Origin: Isochrysis galbana
Taxonomy: Eukaryota > Haptophyta > Isochrysidales > Isochrysidaceae
Assembly (NCBI GenBank): GCA_018136815.1
Contig: CM030938.1
Span: forward strand, 1,400,202 to 1,464,201
Reading direction: 5' to 3'
DNA length: 64,000 nucleotides
Made by a program: the position numbers and the translations under genes. The notes beneath the pieces are model-generated. The model was given only the letters and a program-made list of their open reading frames with translations, did no database searches and was not told the DNA's origin. Positions 48,033 to 59,400 of the stretch are shown here, one piece after another. Numbering within the stretch: position 1 is the stretch's first letter; each line of letters opens with the position of its first letter.

Positions 48033-50801
48033 ATGCCCGTAGTCACCCCCGAGGAAAGCTCCATGAGCTCCCCACAAGAACCGCGTTCCGCGCTAGCTGC
48101 CGGCGCGCCCTCGCAGGCAATCTCCAAGAGTGAGATCAGCCTTGCTCTGACAAGCACAAAATCTTCGCTCGCGCCTTCGGCTCCGGTCGTCACGTCGAGT
48201 TCTTCCCTTGAGAAATCTTCATTGTCCCCGCGTCATGAGCCCGTCTCTTCTTCTTCTCTTCCCGAACCGTTTGGGTCGAAGTCTCCTGGGGAAGAGAGCC
48301 TCTTGGGACCCCTCCCTTCTTCAAAAGAGAGCCCTTCCGAGCCAGTTCCCCCCTGCTCTCGCCTCTCCGCGCCGACGGTCGAAGTTCCGCCGCCTCCGCG
48401 GGCCTCTACTCACACCCCGTCAACTGGAGCTGGAATGGGTCCTCTAACCTCGTCTGTTGCTCCACCGGCGGCCTTTCCTCTCCTTTCTTTTGCTGATCCT
48501 TTGCCAAGTGTTCATTCCTCTCTCAATCCCTCTGTGGTTGGTGCTGTAGATGATGTGGATTCCGTCCGGTCCCTCCCTCCTTTCGAGCCCCCACCATATG
48601 AAGAGTTTGTTCCACCCCCGTCGTCGACGTACTTGTACCCCAAGCGTAACTTCGTTCCACCTCCGACCGCCACCGTCGGCGCCGCCCAAATCATGGACCA
48701 ACAAGTCCAGATCGAGGCTCTCCGCGGCGCTGTCGACCGCCTCGAGTCCTCTACCCTCCAAGCCGCCCAGCGCCACGAAGAATTTCAGCGAGAGGTGGGG
48801 TCTACCTTCAACGCGATACTCAACATTCTACAGGGCCAAGCGGGCACTACGACTTCGTCTCGAGTCGAAACTTCGCCCCCGCTTGTGGAAGAAGGAGACA
48901 ACTCCATTGGTGCTCCCCCTGCCTCGGTCAAGTTCCCTTCTCAATCTTTGCCCGCCGCGCCGTTCTCCGTTCCGCCGAATCCGATTTCCGATCCCGAACC
49001 CAATACGCCTGTTCCTGTCTCACCCGCCAAGCCCGTTTCTGATCCCCAACCTCCACCCACCGTCGCGGGCCTCCGCTCGCTTCCAAATCCGGCGGCTCGG
49101 CGCCATCCCGTCGATCCAAGCCTCGCCGGTGATGTTTCTGAGCGAGAGGTCATCCTAGCCTCGTGGGACCAACTGTTTGAGGATGCCGCCTACGAGGTAG
49201 CCTCTCTCTACAGGAAGTCCGACGATTTCGAGCTCATCCACGCCATTCTCAACGGCGGCCTCTCTCGGGCCGGCAATGTTTGGCACTACCGCGTGTTTTT
49301 CGAGAAGGAGCACGTGACCAAGTGGGCTCGGAGCCGCTTCTTCCTCGACCGCACCCTCCATCACCAAGTCCGAATGGGCAAAGAGCTTTCCGAGATCAAG
49401 TTCCCCAAGGGCCTGGCCTCGGACAACGTCCAGACAGCGGCCACCTCTTGGAACGATTTTCGTCTGTCCTTCATCAAGCCGCTCGAGCGCGCCCTCTCGC
49501 TCGGCTGCGACCACCGCGAAATCTTTACATCCTTACTAGCGGCCGCCAACTTGTGCACCACCGGCAACCAAAGGATTTACGCCTTCCTCCTCGATCTCGC
49601 CGAAGACCCGGCCCTCTCTCTCAACCCCGCGCTGGCCTGCGACGTGCTTCTCCGCAAGTGCGACGCCACCTTCGCGGCCAACGTGCCCGGCTTCGCCAAA
49701 GACTCCGCCTCCATGGAGTGGGACCGCCTCGTAGCCCGTGAAGCCGGCTCCGATCTCTTAGAGTTATCCAAGAATTTGGTGCGCGCGTACGTCCGCAAGA
49801 TGGGTGACGCGAAGGTGGATGCCACGACGGTCTGGGACCACCCAAACATGTCGCACGATATCAATCAACGATTCGAGTCCATCATTCGGAACGACAAGGT
49901 CGACGCGGCTCGCGGCGTGGATAACGCGACCAAGTTCGGCGAGTGTCTTGCGAAGACTCGCTTCCGCGTCGAGAACCACGAGCTCCCTCGTTCGGCCCTT
50001 TCGTGCGTCAACCTCTGCCAGCGCTACCTGAGCCCGTACGAACAAGCCCGCGCTGGCCAACAAGCGTCGGTCACGGTCGCCGCCGTGACGCCGCCGGCGA
50101 CTACTTCCAAGTCCACCAAGACCGCCAAGGTTGCTAAGACTGCCTCTAACCCCGCAGACACTACGGCTTCGATGGTCGCCGCCGTCCAAGCGGCGGTGGC
50201 CGAGGCATTAAAATCGCAAAACAACAACTCGAACCGCAAGGCGACTGGCGCTGACAATCGTCGGGCTCCGCCTCCGCCTACGAATTACTCCGCATCGTCT
50301 CCGTTACCGGACGCACTTCTTGACCGTCCCCTCGGCAAAAGCACGTCTTCCCGTCGCCAATGTGATCCCCCTCCGAACGGCCTTGGGCTTCCGGCCGATT
50401 CGGGCCTCTCGGAATGGGATCCAGGTAGCTGGTCTCGAGCGCGAGCCCGCTTCTGGCAAATCTCTCGTTACGCGGGTCACCCGGCCCTTCGCGCTGCGCT
50501 CACGCGCTGCCGTCCCTCGGATGCCACCATGACGGCGCCGCGTCTCGACGACTTAGACCGCGACGTCAAGGAGTGGACCGACGCCAACGGCTGCGCGTAC
50601 TGCGCCTTTCGTCCCCGGGCTCCATCTGGTACGCCCGAGGCAGACTTGTGGAAGTATGGCACGGGCGACGGAGCTCATAACCCCGTCGTTTGCCAACCAT
50701 ACATTCGTTTTCTCTGCGAAGGCGGCAGTGGCGAGTGTGGTAACGACCCAGAAGTCCACCGCCGCCTCCGCACGATGGTTGTTCTCCGTCCGGCCCAGTA
50801 G
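48033..50801 (+). CDS. Gag-like protein of Ty3/Gypsy retrotransposon
   Basis: 922 residues from ATG 48033 (context ATCACCATG; the frame opens earlier without ATG). A long Ser/Pro-rich N-terminus (about 1-400) precedes a mainly helical capsid-like part (FFEKEHVTKWARSRFFLDRT, FIKPLERALSLGCDHREIF, SLLAAANLC, YVRKMGDAKVDATTVW). An Ala/Lys-rich stretch follows. The C-terminus contains a possible Cys/His cluster (NGCAYCAF...GAHNPVVCQPYIRFLCEGG...ECG). It precedes pol in a different frame. The assignment rests on position and composition, not on recognised capsid homology. Confidence 0.65.
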   Translation: MPVVTPEESSMSSPQEPRSALAAGAPSQAISKSEISLALTSTKSSLAPSAPVVTSSSSLEKSSLSPRHEPVSSSSLPEPFGSKSPGEESLLGPLPSSKESPSEPVPPCSRLSAPTVEVPPPPRASTHTPSTGAGMGPLTSSVAPPAAFPLLSFADPLPSVHSSLNPSVVGAVDDVDSVRSLPPFEPPPYEEFVPPPSSTYLYPKRNFVPPPTATVGAAQIMDQQVQIEALRGAVDRLESSTLQAAQRHEEFQREVGSTFNAILNILQGQAGTTTSSRVETSPPLVEEGDNSIGAPPASVKFPSQSLPAAPFSVPPNPISDPEPNTPVPVSPAKPVSDPQPPPTVAGLRSLPNPAARRHPVDPSLAGDVSEREVILASWDQLFEDAAYEVASLYRKSDDFELIHAILNGGLSRAGNVWHYRVFFEKEHVTKWARSRFFLDRTLHHQVRMGKELSEIKFPKGLASDNVQTAATSWNDFRLSFIKPLERALSLGCDHREIFTSLLAAANLCTTGNQRIYAFLLDLAEDPALSLNPALACDVLLRKCDATFAANVPGFAKDSASMEWDRLVAREAGSDLLELSKNLVRAYVRKMGDAKVDATTVWDHPNMSHDINQRFESIIRNDKVDAARGVDNATKFGECLAKTRFRVENHELPRSALSCVNLCQRYLSPYEQARAGQQASVTVAAVTPPATTSKSTKTAKVAKTASNPADTTASMVAAVQAAVAEALKSQNNNSNRKATGADNRRAPPPPTNYSASSPLPDALLDRPLGKSTSSRRQCDPPPNGLGLPADSGLSEWDPGSWSRARARFWQISRYAGHPALRAALTRCRPSDATMTAPRLDDLDRDVKEWTDANGCAYCAFRPRAPSGTPEADLWKYGTGDGAHNPVVCQPYIRFLCEGGSGECGNDPEVHRRLRTMVVLRPAQ

Positions 50802-51370
50802 GTCGCCGGCGGGGCCCACGTCCGCGCTGTTACCCCGCTACCAGTCCAGGGTAGTGGGCCTGAACGCCACCCACCAAAAGATCGTATTACGCTACGGCCG
50901 AGTACTTCTACGGCCTCCAACCGGTACCCCAAGATTCCCCAAGTTCCAGACAAGCCCTGCCACCTCCATCCCCCTCTTTCTCCTGCCTCCTCGCCGATTG
51001 CCCCTATTTCTCCCAATGCCGATGATTCCATCCTGATTCTCGATATCACGCACGAGTCCTCAAAACCAAGTCAACCGTCACCGCCTCTCTATCAACTCAA
51101 GCCGCTCAACCGCTACCCCCGCCACTCCTCAAGCATCCCCAGTCCAAGACCTCACGGTCTGCGAAAATCCAGCCGCCGCAGGCCCAATCCAACCTTCAAT
51201 CCTTCAAATCAAATTTCGCATGTCCGAGCCACAAAACGTCTCCCGAGTACGAGTCCGAGTCCAAGTCACGTTCAGAATTACCCTCTTCGTCTTACGCCAC
51301 CGCGAGCCCATCTACGAGTCTGAGCCCAGTCCAGTCATCACCGGTATCACCAGTCTCCATTACTACGACG

Positions 51371-54104
51371 ATGGAGGCGCAGTTCTCCGGTTCTTCCCCA
51401 CTTTCTTTCGAGTCCGAGTCCAAGCCTGTTTTGAGCAAACCCCGTTCTGAGCCATCCGAGTCCGAGTCCGAGTCCGAGTCCGAGTTTACAACGTCACCGA
51501 GTCCTACCACGCGGTCGACCGCAGGATTAACGGAGCTCCAGCCACTCACTGAGCCTCCGACGACCACTCCTTCCGCGGGAGTGTTCACCTTCGGTCCTCC
51601 GCGCCCCGAGTCTGAGTCATTTGGAATCTCCGGTCACTTCCAGAATTCCAACCACAACCGAGCCCCGTTTCACGAGCCACCGCGTATCGAGTCCAAACAC
51701 AAGCTGACGCCGAAGCCCTCGACGACAGCCACTGTGTCCTTGTCCGAGCCACCGTTCCGAGTCTCGCCGCAGCCGGCCTGCCACTCCAGCAGGCTGCACG
51801 CCGCCGAGCCGATCCCTTCCGTTTCCGTTCCGAGTCCGAGTCCAATCGCACAAGACAGTGCATCCCGAGCCCGCGTAATCAAGCCCGTCACCGAGTCCGA
51901 GATTTCGGCCGCACCGAGCCAACCGGTGCTGGCCACCGTGCCCCTATTGTCATCACAAGCTTCAGCTTCGTCCTCACCGACGGTTGCGACGCCAGGGGGC
52001 TTCACCTTTGAGCCGGCCCCGTCCGTTCCCATTTCGAAAGTTAGCCCTGTTATTGGCGTCCAGCACGCCAGAAACGACGAGTCCGAGTCCGAGTACAAAT
52101 TAACGTCACCGCGGAGTCCGCGGTCGACCACCGGCGTTCCCACGCCACCCCATCAACCGAGAGCCCTGGAGGAGCTTGAACAGCCGTCTCCTAGCCCCTC
52201 TCAAGTCGCCGAGTCTTCCGAATTCGAGTCTGAATCCACCGTAATTTCAGCGGTCCATCCACCCGCTAGCCCGAGCCAAGTCCTCCGAAGAATGCTTCGC
52301 ATTGCAGAACCTCTTCGGCCACTACCCACGCCAGCCGCTGCCGCAGAGCCACCACCCTGGCCCCAGCCTTCCCCGCAGCCGGCTTCTACGACAGCCACGT
52401 CCCTTCTTTCGCCGGCGCCGACCCCGCCGACGACAGAATGCAACGACGTCGATCCCTGGCCTGTTTCCTCTTCCGACGTGACCATGGAGAGTGACCACAA
52501 CTCCTCTGCACGTCGAGGAACGGCGGCCTCCCAAACCGAGCTTCTACGCCCATTGAGCCAGCCCAACCGAGTCCCTGAGCCATGTCCTTCATGTCTCTCA
52601 CCGGTGGTCTCGCGGCCGCGGCGTCCGTCGCCGCCGTCCGACACCCCACTTCTCCGAGTTTCTTCGTCCATCCCGTCCTCCGAGCCCGTCTCTACGTCGT
52701 CGATATCCGAGTCTTCTTCCATTCGTCCTACGTCGCTGCGGCCACCGGTCGCCGCCTCCGAGCACTGCCTGCCTCTCGATACCACTGCCACCACCATCAT
52801 GCGCGTGGCAGCGATCAATGCGTCCGCGATCCAGTCCTTCGATTCCTCTCAAAACAACTCCGATGTCGGCACCCGTGATGATACCCCGTCACCCGCTCTC
52901 CACGCTCTCGCCTCTCTTCGTGCACGAGCGAGCGGCTCTGCGGTGGTATTACCTCGGCACCTCACGGAGGCAGCCCAAGAGCTTCGCCGGCCTCGCAATG
53001 GCACCCTAGCCTCGCCTGCCGCCGCGCTACCCAAGCACTTCGATGAGCTTTGCGCTGAGCTCACGAAGATGAATCAACGAGTCCAAGACGGGCTGACGTC
53101 TGGCTGTCACGCACCACGCGTTCTCGTCGTTGGCGAGACGAGCGGCGTCGTCTCCTCCATGTTCCTACTCGCCGGTGCTGATGTAGCTACGTGCGATTTG
53201 TATCCTTCCGAGATCGATTACGTGCCCCACTTCCAAGGCGACGCGCTTCATGTCCAAAACCTAGGTTGGGACCTAGTCATCGCCCACCCGCCCTGCACGT
53301 ACCTCTCCGCTGTCAGCAGTCAATGGCTCTCCCAAGAACCCGGACGTCGTGCCGCTCTTGAGTCGGCCGCTCGCGTCTTCAAGTCAATGGCCTCCGCCAC
53401 TGCTCCGTTTGTAGCGGTCGAGAACCCTCGGATGCATGCGGAAGCTCGCCGTTTAGTCGGGGGGTTGACCCCGACCCAATTCGTCCAACCCTGGGAGCAC
53501 GGCACTGGACACCAGAAAGCCACCGGGTTGTACCTCACCAAAGGGCTGCCGCCCCTCCAGCCAACTTGCGTCGTGGATGGCCGTGAGTCGGCCATGGCTA
53601 ACCTCTCTCCTTCACCGCACCGTGGCGCTCTTCGCAGCCGCACCTACGTCGGTGTAGCTGGAGCGATGGCGATCCATTGGATGCCTGTTCTTCTTCGACA
53701 TTTGAGCCAACAGCGAGACCAGACGTCGACGAAGAAATTGTCCGCGTTAGAGCTACTCGCTTGCGCGCGGTGCAGCCTATTGGACCGGCCTTCACTTAGC
53801 TCGACCGAGGCTACCGCCTACGAGCCGTGGTCGGCTCTTCATCGTTATGAGAGGGGGAGGGAAACGAGTGAAGTTTCTTCCGACCCCGTTGTTTCCCGTC
53901 CAGCTACTCCCGAGTCAGACAACCACGAAGACCAAAAAGAAACCCACGATAACCACGACAACGACACGCCACTCCACGCCTCCGAGTCTACACTCCACGA
54001 CCCATTCTCTCCATGGACCGCCCCGCCTCCGGCACGCGCGAGCTCGCCGCGTCCGACGACGCCGACGACTCTCCGGAAGCGGCGCCAACAATGGCAATCA
54101 TTCG
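51371..54104 (+). CDS. Pol N-terminal part with DNA methyltransferase-like domain (first assembly copy)
   Basis: Open from about 51023; first ATG 51371; runs into the N gap. Residues 1-560 are Ser/Pro/Glu-rich, with SESESES runs. Then comes a methyltransferase-like domain at about 53117-53695: motif I VLVVGETSGVVSS with the following acidic CDLYPSE; catalytic-type DLVIAHPPCTYLS (Pro-Pro-Cys); VAVENPRMH (ENP); FVQPWEHGTGHQKATGLYL; and RSRTYVGVAGAMAIHW. Order and spelling match phage DNA cytosine methyltransferase-type proteins. The rest of pol is after the gap. Confidence 0.8.
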
Positions 54105-54204
54105 NNNNNNNNNNNNNNNNNNNNNNNNNNNNNNNNNNNNNNNNNNNNNNNNNNNNNNNNNNNNNNNNNNNNNNNNNNNNNNNNNNNNNNNNNNNNNNNN
54201 NNNN
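54105..54204. other. Assembly gap (100 N)
   Basis: A run of exactly 100 N. Sequence to its left ends at the same point (ATGGCAATCATTCG) reached again at 59400, and sequence to its right repeats 48902 onwards. Confidence 1.
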
Positions 54205-57200
54205 ACAACTCCATTGGTGCTCCCCCTGCCTCGGTCAATTCCCTTCTCAATCTTTGCCCGCCGCGCCGTTCTCCGTTCCGCCGAATCCGATTTCCGATCC
54301 GAACCAATACGCCTGTTCTGTCTCCCCGCCAAGCCCGTTTCTGATCCCCAACCTCCACCCACCGTCGCGGGCCTCCGCTCGCTTCCAAATCCGGCGGCTC
54401 GGCGCCATCCGTCGATCCAAGCCTCGCCGGTGATGTTTCTGAGCGAGAGGTCATCCTAGCCTCGTGGGACCAACTGTTTGAGGATGCCGCTACGAGGTAG
54501 CCTCTCTCTACAGGAAGTCCGACGATTTCGAGCTCATCCACGCCATTCTCAACGGCGGCCTCTCTCGGCCGGCAATGTTTGGCACTACCGCGTGTTTTTC
54601 GAGAAGGAGCACGTGACCAAGTGGGCTCGGAGCCGCTTCTTCCTCGACCGCACCCTCCATCACCAAGTCCGAATGGGCAAAGAGCTTTCCGAGATCAAGT
54701 TCCCCAAGGGCCTGGCCTCGGACAACGTCCAGACAGCGGCCACCTCTTGGAACGATTTTCGTCTGTCCTTCATCAAGCCGCTCGAGCGCGCCCTCTCGCT
54801 CGGCTGCGACCACCGCGAAATCTTTACATCCTTACTAGCGGCCGCCAACTTGTGCACCACCGGCAACCAAAGGATTTACGCCTTCCTCCTCGATCTCGCC
54901 GAAGACCCGGCCCTCTCTCTCAACCCCGCGCTGGCCTGCGACGTGCTTCTCCGCAAGTGCGACGCCACCTTCGCGGCCAACGTGCCCGGCTTCGCCAAAG
55001 ACTCCGCCTCCATGGAGTGGGACCGCCTCGTAGCCCGTGAAGCCGGCTCCGATCTCTTAGAGTTATCCAAGAATTTGGTGCGCGCGTACGTCCGCAAGAT
55101 GGGTGACGCGAAGGTGGATGCCACGACGGTCTGGGACCACCCAAACATGTCGCACGATATCAATCAACGATTCGAGTCCATCATTCGGAACGACAAGGTC
55201 GACGCGGCTCGCGGCGTGGATAACGCGACCAAGTTCGGCGAGTGTCTTGCGAAGACTCGCTTCCGCGTCGAGAACCACGAGCTCCCTCGTTCGGCCCTTT
55301 CGTGCGTCAACCTCTGCCAGCGCTACCTGAGCCCGTACGAACAAGCCCGCGCTGGCCAACAAGCGTCGGTCACGGTCGCCGCCGTGACGCCGCCGGCGAC
55401 TACTTCCAAGTCCACCAAGACCGCCAAGGTTGCTAAGACTGCCTCTAACCCCGCAGACACTACGGCTTCGATGGTCGCCGCCGTCCAAGCGGCGGTGGCC
55501 GAGGCATTAAAATCGCAAAACAACAACTCGAACCGCAAGGCGACTGGCGCTGACAATCGTCGGGCTCCGCCTCCGCCTACGAATTACTCCGCATCGTCTC
55601 CGTTACCGGACGCACTTCTTGACCGTCCCTCGGCAAAAGCACGTCTTCCCGTCGCCAATGTGATCCCCCTCCGAACGGCCTTGGGCTTCCGGCCGATTCG
55701 GGCCTCTCGGAATGGGATCCAGGTAGCTGGTCTCGAGCGCGAGCCCGCTTCTGGCAAATCTCTCGTTACGCGGGTCACCCGGCCCTTCGCGCTGCGCTCA
55801 CGCGCTGCCGTCCCTCGGATGCCACCATGACGGCGCCGCGTCTCGACGACTTAGACCGCGACGTCAAGGAGTGGACCGACGCCAACGGCTGCGCGTACTG
55901 CGCCTTTCGTCCCCGGGCTCCATCTGGTACGCCCGAGGCAGACTTGTGGAAGTATGGCACGGGCGACGGAGCTCATAACCCCGTCGTTTGCCAACCATAC
56001 ATTCGTTTTCTCTGCGAAGGCGGCAGTGGCGAGTGTGGTAACGACCCAGAAGTCCACCGCCGCCTCCGCACGATGGTTGTTCTCCGTCCGGCCCAGTAGG
56101 TCGCCGGCGGGGCCCACGTCCGCGCTGTTACCCCGCTACCAGTCCAGGGTAGTGGGCCTGAACGCCACCCACCAAAAGATCGTATTACGCTACGGCCGAG
56201 TACTTCTACGGCCTCCAACCGGTACCCCAAGATTCCCCAAGTTCCAGACAAGCCCTGCCACCTCCATCCCCTCTTTCTCCTGCCTCCTCGCCGATTGCCC
56301 CTATTTCTCCCAATGCCGATGATTCCATCCTGATTCTCGATATCACGCACGAGTCCTCAAAACCAAGTCAACCGTCACCGCCTCTCTATCAACTCAAGCC
56401 GCTCAACCGCTACCCCCCGCCACTCCTCAAGCATCCCCAGTCCAAGACCTCACGGTCTGCGAAAATCCAGCCGCCGCAGGCCCAATCCAACCTTCAATCC
56501 TTCAAATCAAATTTCGCATGTCCGAGCCACAAAACGTCTCCCGAGTACGAGTCCGAGTCCAAGTCACGTTCAGAATTACCCTCTTCGTCTTACGCCACCG
56601 CGAGCCCATCTACGAGTCTGAGCCCAGTCCAGTCATCACCGGTATCACCAGTCTCCATTACTACGACGATGGAGGCGCAGTTCTCCGGTTCTTCCCCACT
56701 TTCTTTCGAGTCCGAGTCCAAGCCTGTTTTGAGCAAACCCCGTTCTGAGCCATCCGAGTCCGAGTCCGAGTCCGAGTCCGAGTTTACAACGTCACCGAGT
56801 CCTACCACGCGGTCGACCGCAGGATTAACGGAGCTCCAGCCACTCACTGAGCCTCCGACGACCACTCCTTCCGCGGGAGTGTTCACCTTCGGTCCTCCGC
56901 GCCCCGAGTCTGAGTCATTTGGAATCTCCGGTCACTTCCAGAATTCCAACCACAACCGAGCCCCGTTTCACGAGCCACCGCGTATCGAGTCCAAACACAA
57001 GCTGACGCCGAAGCCCTCGACGACAGCCACTGTGTCCTTGTCCGAGCCACCGTTCCGAGTCTCGCCGCAGCCGGCCTGCCACTCCAGCAGGCTGCACGCC
57101 GCCGAGCCGATCCCTTCCGTTTCCGTTCCGAGTCCGAGTCCAATCGCACAAGACAGTGCATCCCGAGCCCGCGTAATCAAGCCCGTCACCGAGTCCGAGA

Positions 57201-59400
57201 TTTCGGCCGCACCGAGCCAACCGGTGCTGGCCACCGTGCCCCTATTGTCATCACAAGCTTCAGCTTCGTCCTCACCGACGGTTGCGACGCCAGGGGGCTT
57301 CACCTTTGAGCCGGCCCCGTCCGTTCCCATTTCGAAAGTTAGCCCTGTTATTGGCGTCCAGCACGCCAGAAACGACGAGTCCGAGTCCGAGTACAAATTA
57401 ACGTCACCGCGGAGTCCGCGGTCGACCACCGGCGTTCCCACGCCACCCCATCAACCGAGAGCCCTGGAGGAGCTTGAACAGCCGTCTCCTAGCCCCTCTC
57501 AAGTCGCCGAGTCTTCCGAATTCGAGTCTGAATCCACCGTAATTTCAGCGGTCCATCCACCCGCTAGCCCGAGCCAAGTCCTCCGAAGAATGCTTCGCAT
57601 TGCAGAACCTCTTCGGCCACTACCCACGCCAGCCGCTGCCGCAGAGCCACCACCCTGGCCCAGCCTTCCCCGCAGCCGGCTTCTACGACAGCCACGTCCC
57701 TTCTTTCGCCGGCGCCGACCCCGCCGACGACAGAATGCAACGACGTCGATCCCTGGCCTGTTTCCTCTTCCGACGTGACCATGGAGAGTGACCACAACTC
57801 CTCTGCACGTCGAGGAACGGCGGCCTCCCAAACCGAGCTTCTACGCCCATTGAGCCAGCCCAACCGAGTCCCTGAGCCATGTCCTTCATGTCTCTCACCG
57901 GTGGTCTCGCGGCCGCGGCGTCCGTCGCCGCCGTCCGACACCCCACTTCTCCGAGTTTCTTCGTCCATCCCGTCCTCCGAGCCCGTCTCTACGTCGTCGA
58001 TATCCGAGTCTTCTTCCATTCGTCCTACGTCGCTGCGGCCACCGGTCGCCGCCTCCGAGCACTGCCTGCCTCTCGATACCACTGCCACCACCATCATGCG
58101 CGTGGCAGCGATCAATGCGTCCGCGATCCAGTCCTTCGATTCCTCTCAAAACAACTCCGATGTCGGCACCCGTGATGATACCCCGTCACCCGCTCTCCAC
58201 GCTCTCGCCTCTCTTCGTGCACGAGCGAGCGGCTCTGCGGTGGTATTACCTCGGCACCTCACGGAGGCAGCCCAAGAGCTTCGCCGGCCTCGCAATGGCA
58301 CCCTAGCCTCGCCTGCCGCCGCGCTACCCAAGCACTTCGATGAGCTTTGCGCTGAGCTCACGAAGATGAATCAACGAGTCCAAGACGGGCTGACGTCTGG
58401 CTGTCACGCACCACGCGTTCTCGTCGTTGGCGAGACGAGCGGCGTCGTCTCCTCCATGTTCCTACTCGCCGGTGCTGATGTAGCTACGTGCGATTTGTAT
58501 CCTTCCGAGATCGATTACGTGCCCCACTTCCAAGGCGACGCGCTTCATGTCCAAAACCTAGGTTGGGACCTAGTCATCGCCCACCCGCCCTGCACGTACC
58601 TCTCCGCTGTCAGCAGTCAATGGCTCTCCCAAGAACCCGGACGTCGTGCCGCTCTTGAGTCGGCCGCTCGCGTCTTCAAGTCAATGGCCTCCGCCACTGC
58701 TCCGTTTGTAGCGGTCGAGAACCCTCGGATGCATGCGGAAGCTCGCCGTTTAGTCGGGGGGTTGACCCCGACCCAATTCGTCCAACCCTGGGAGCACGGC
58801 ACTGGACACCAGAAAGCCACCGGGTTGTACCTCACCAAAGGGCTGCCGCCCCTCCAGCCAACTTGCGTCGTGGATGGCCGTGAGTCGGCCATGGCTAACC
58901 TCTCTCCTTCACCGCACCGTGGCGCTCTTCGCAGCCGCACCTACGTCGGTGTAGCTGGAGCGATGGCGATCCATTGGATGCCTGTTCTTCTTCGACATTT
59001 GAGCCAACAGCGAGACCAGACGTCGACGAAGAAATTGTCCGCGTTAGAGCTACTCGCTTGCGCGCGGTGCAGCCTATTGGACCGGCCTTCACTTAGCTCG
59101 ACCGAGGCTACCGCCTACGAGCCGTGGTCGGCTCTTCATCGTTATGAGAGGGGGAGGGAAACGAGTGAAGTTTCTTCCGACCCCGTTGTTTCCCGTCCAG
59201 CTACTCCCGAGTCAGACAACCACGAAGACCAAAAAGAAACCCACGATAACCACGACAACGACACGCCACTCCACGCCTCCGAGTCTACACTCCACGACCC
59301 ATTCTCTCCATGGACCGCCCCGCCTCCGGCACGCGCGAGCTCGCCGCGTCCGACGACGCCGACGACTCTCCGGAAGCGGCGCCAACAATGGCAATCATTC
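54205..59400 (+). repeat. Near-identical duplicate of 48899-54104 (likely assembly artefact)
   Basis: Base-for-base repetition of the gag and methyltransferase region. Differences are mostly single-base deletions in or near short homopolymers (for example at about 54237, 54490, 54569, 55628 and 57660). They break gag into 54478-55830 and 55827-56099 and shift the pol linker. Confidence 0.9.
54478..56099 (+). pseudogene. Gag duplicate with single-base deletions
   Basis: Second assembly copy of gag: one frame covers the capsid-like part, ending at 55830 after a C deletion at about 55628; the intended C-terminus continues in another frame (55827-56099). The breaks are absent from the first copy, so they are more likely sequence errors than mutations. 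Confidence 0.75.

Noticed and set aside
51371-57778. Two tandem methyltransferase/gag genes
   Set aside because: The copies are essentially identical around a 100-N gap, so one locus represented twice by assembly is far more likely.
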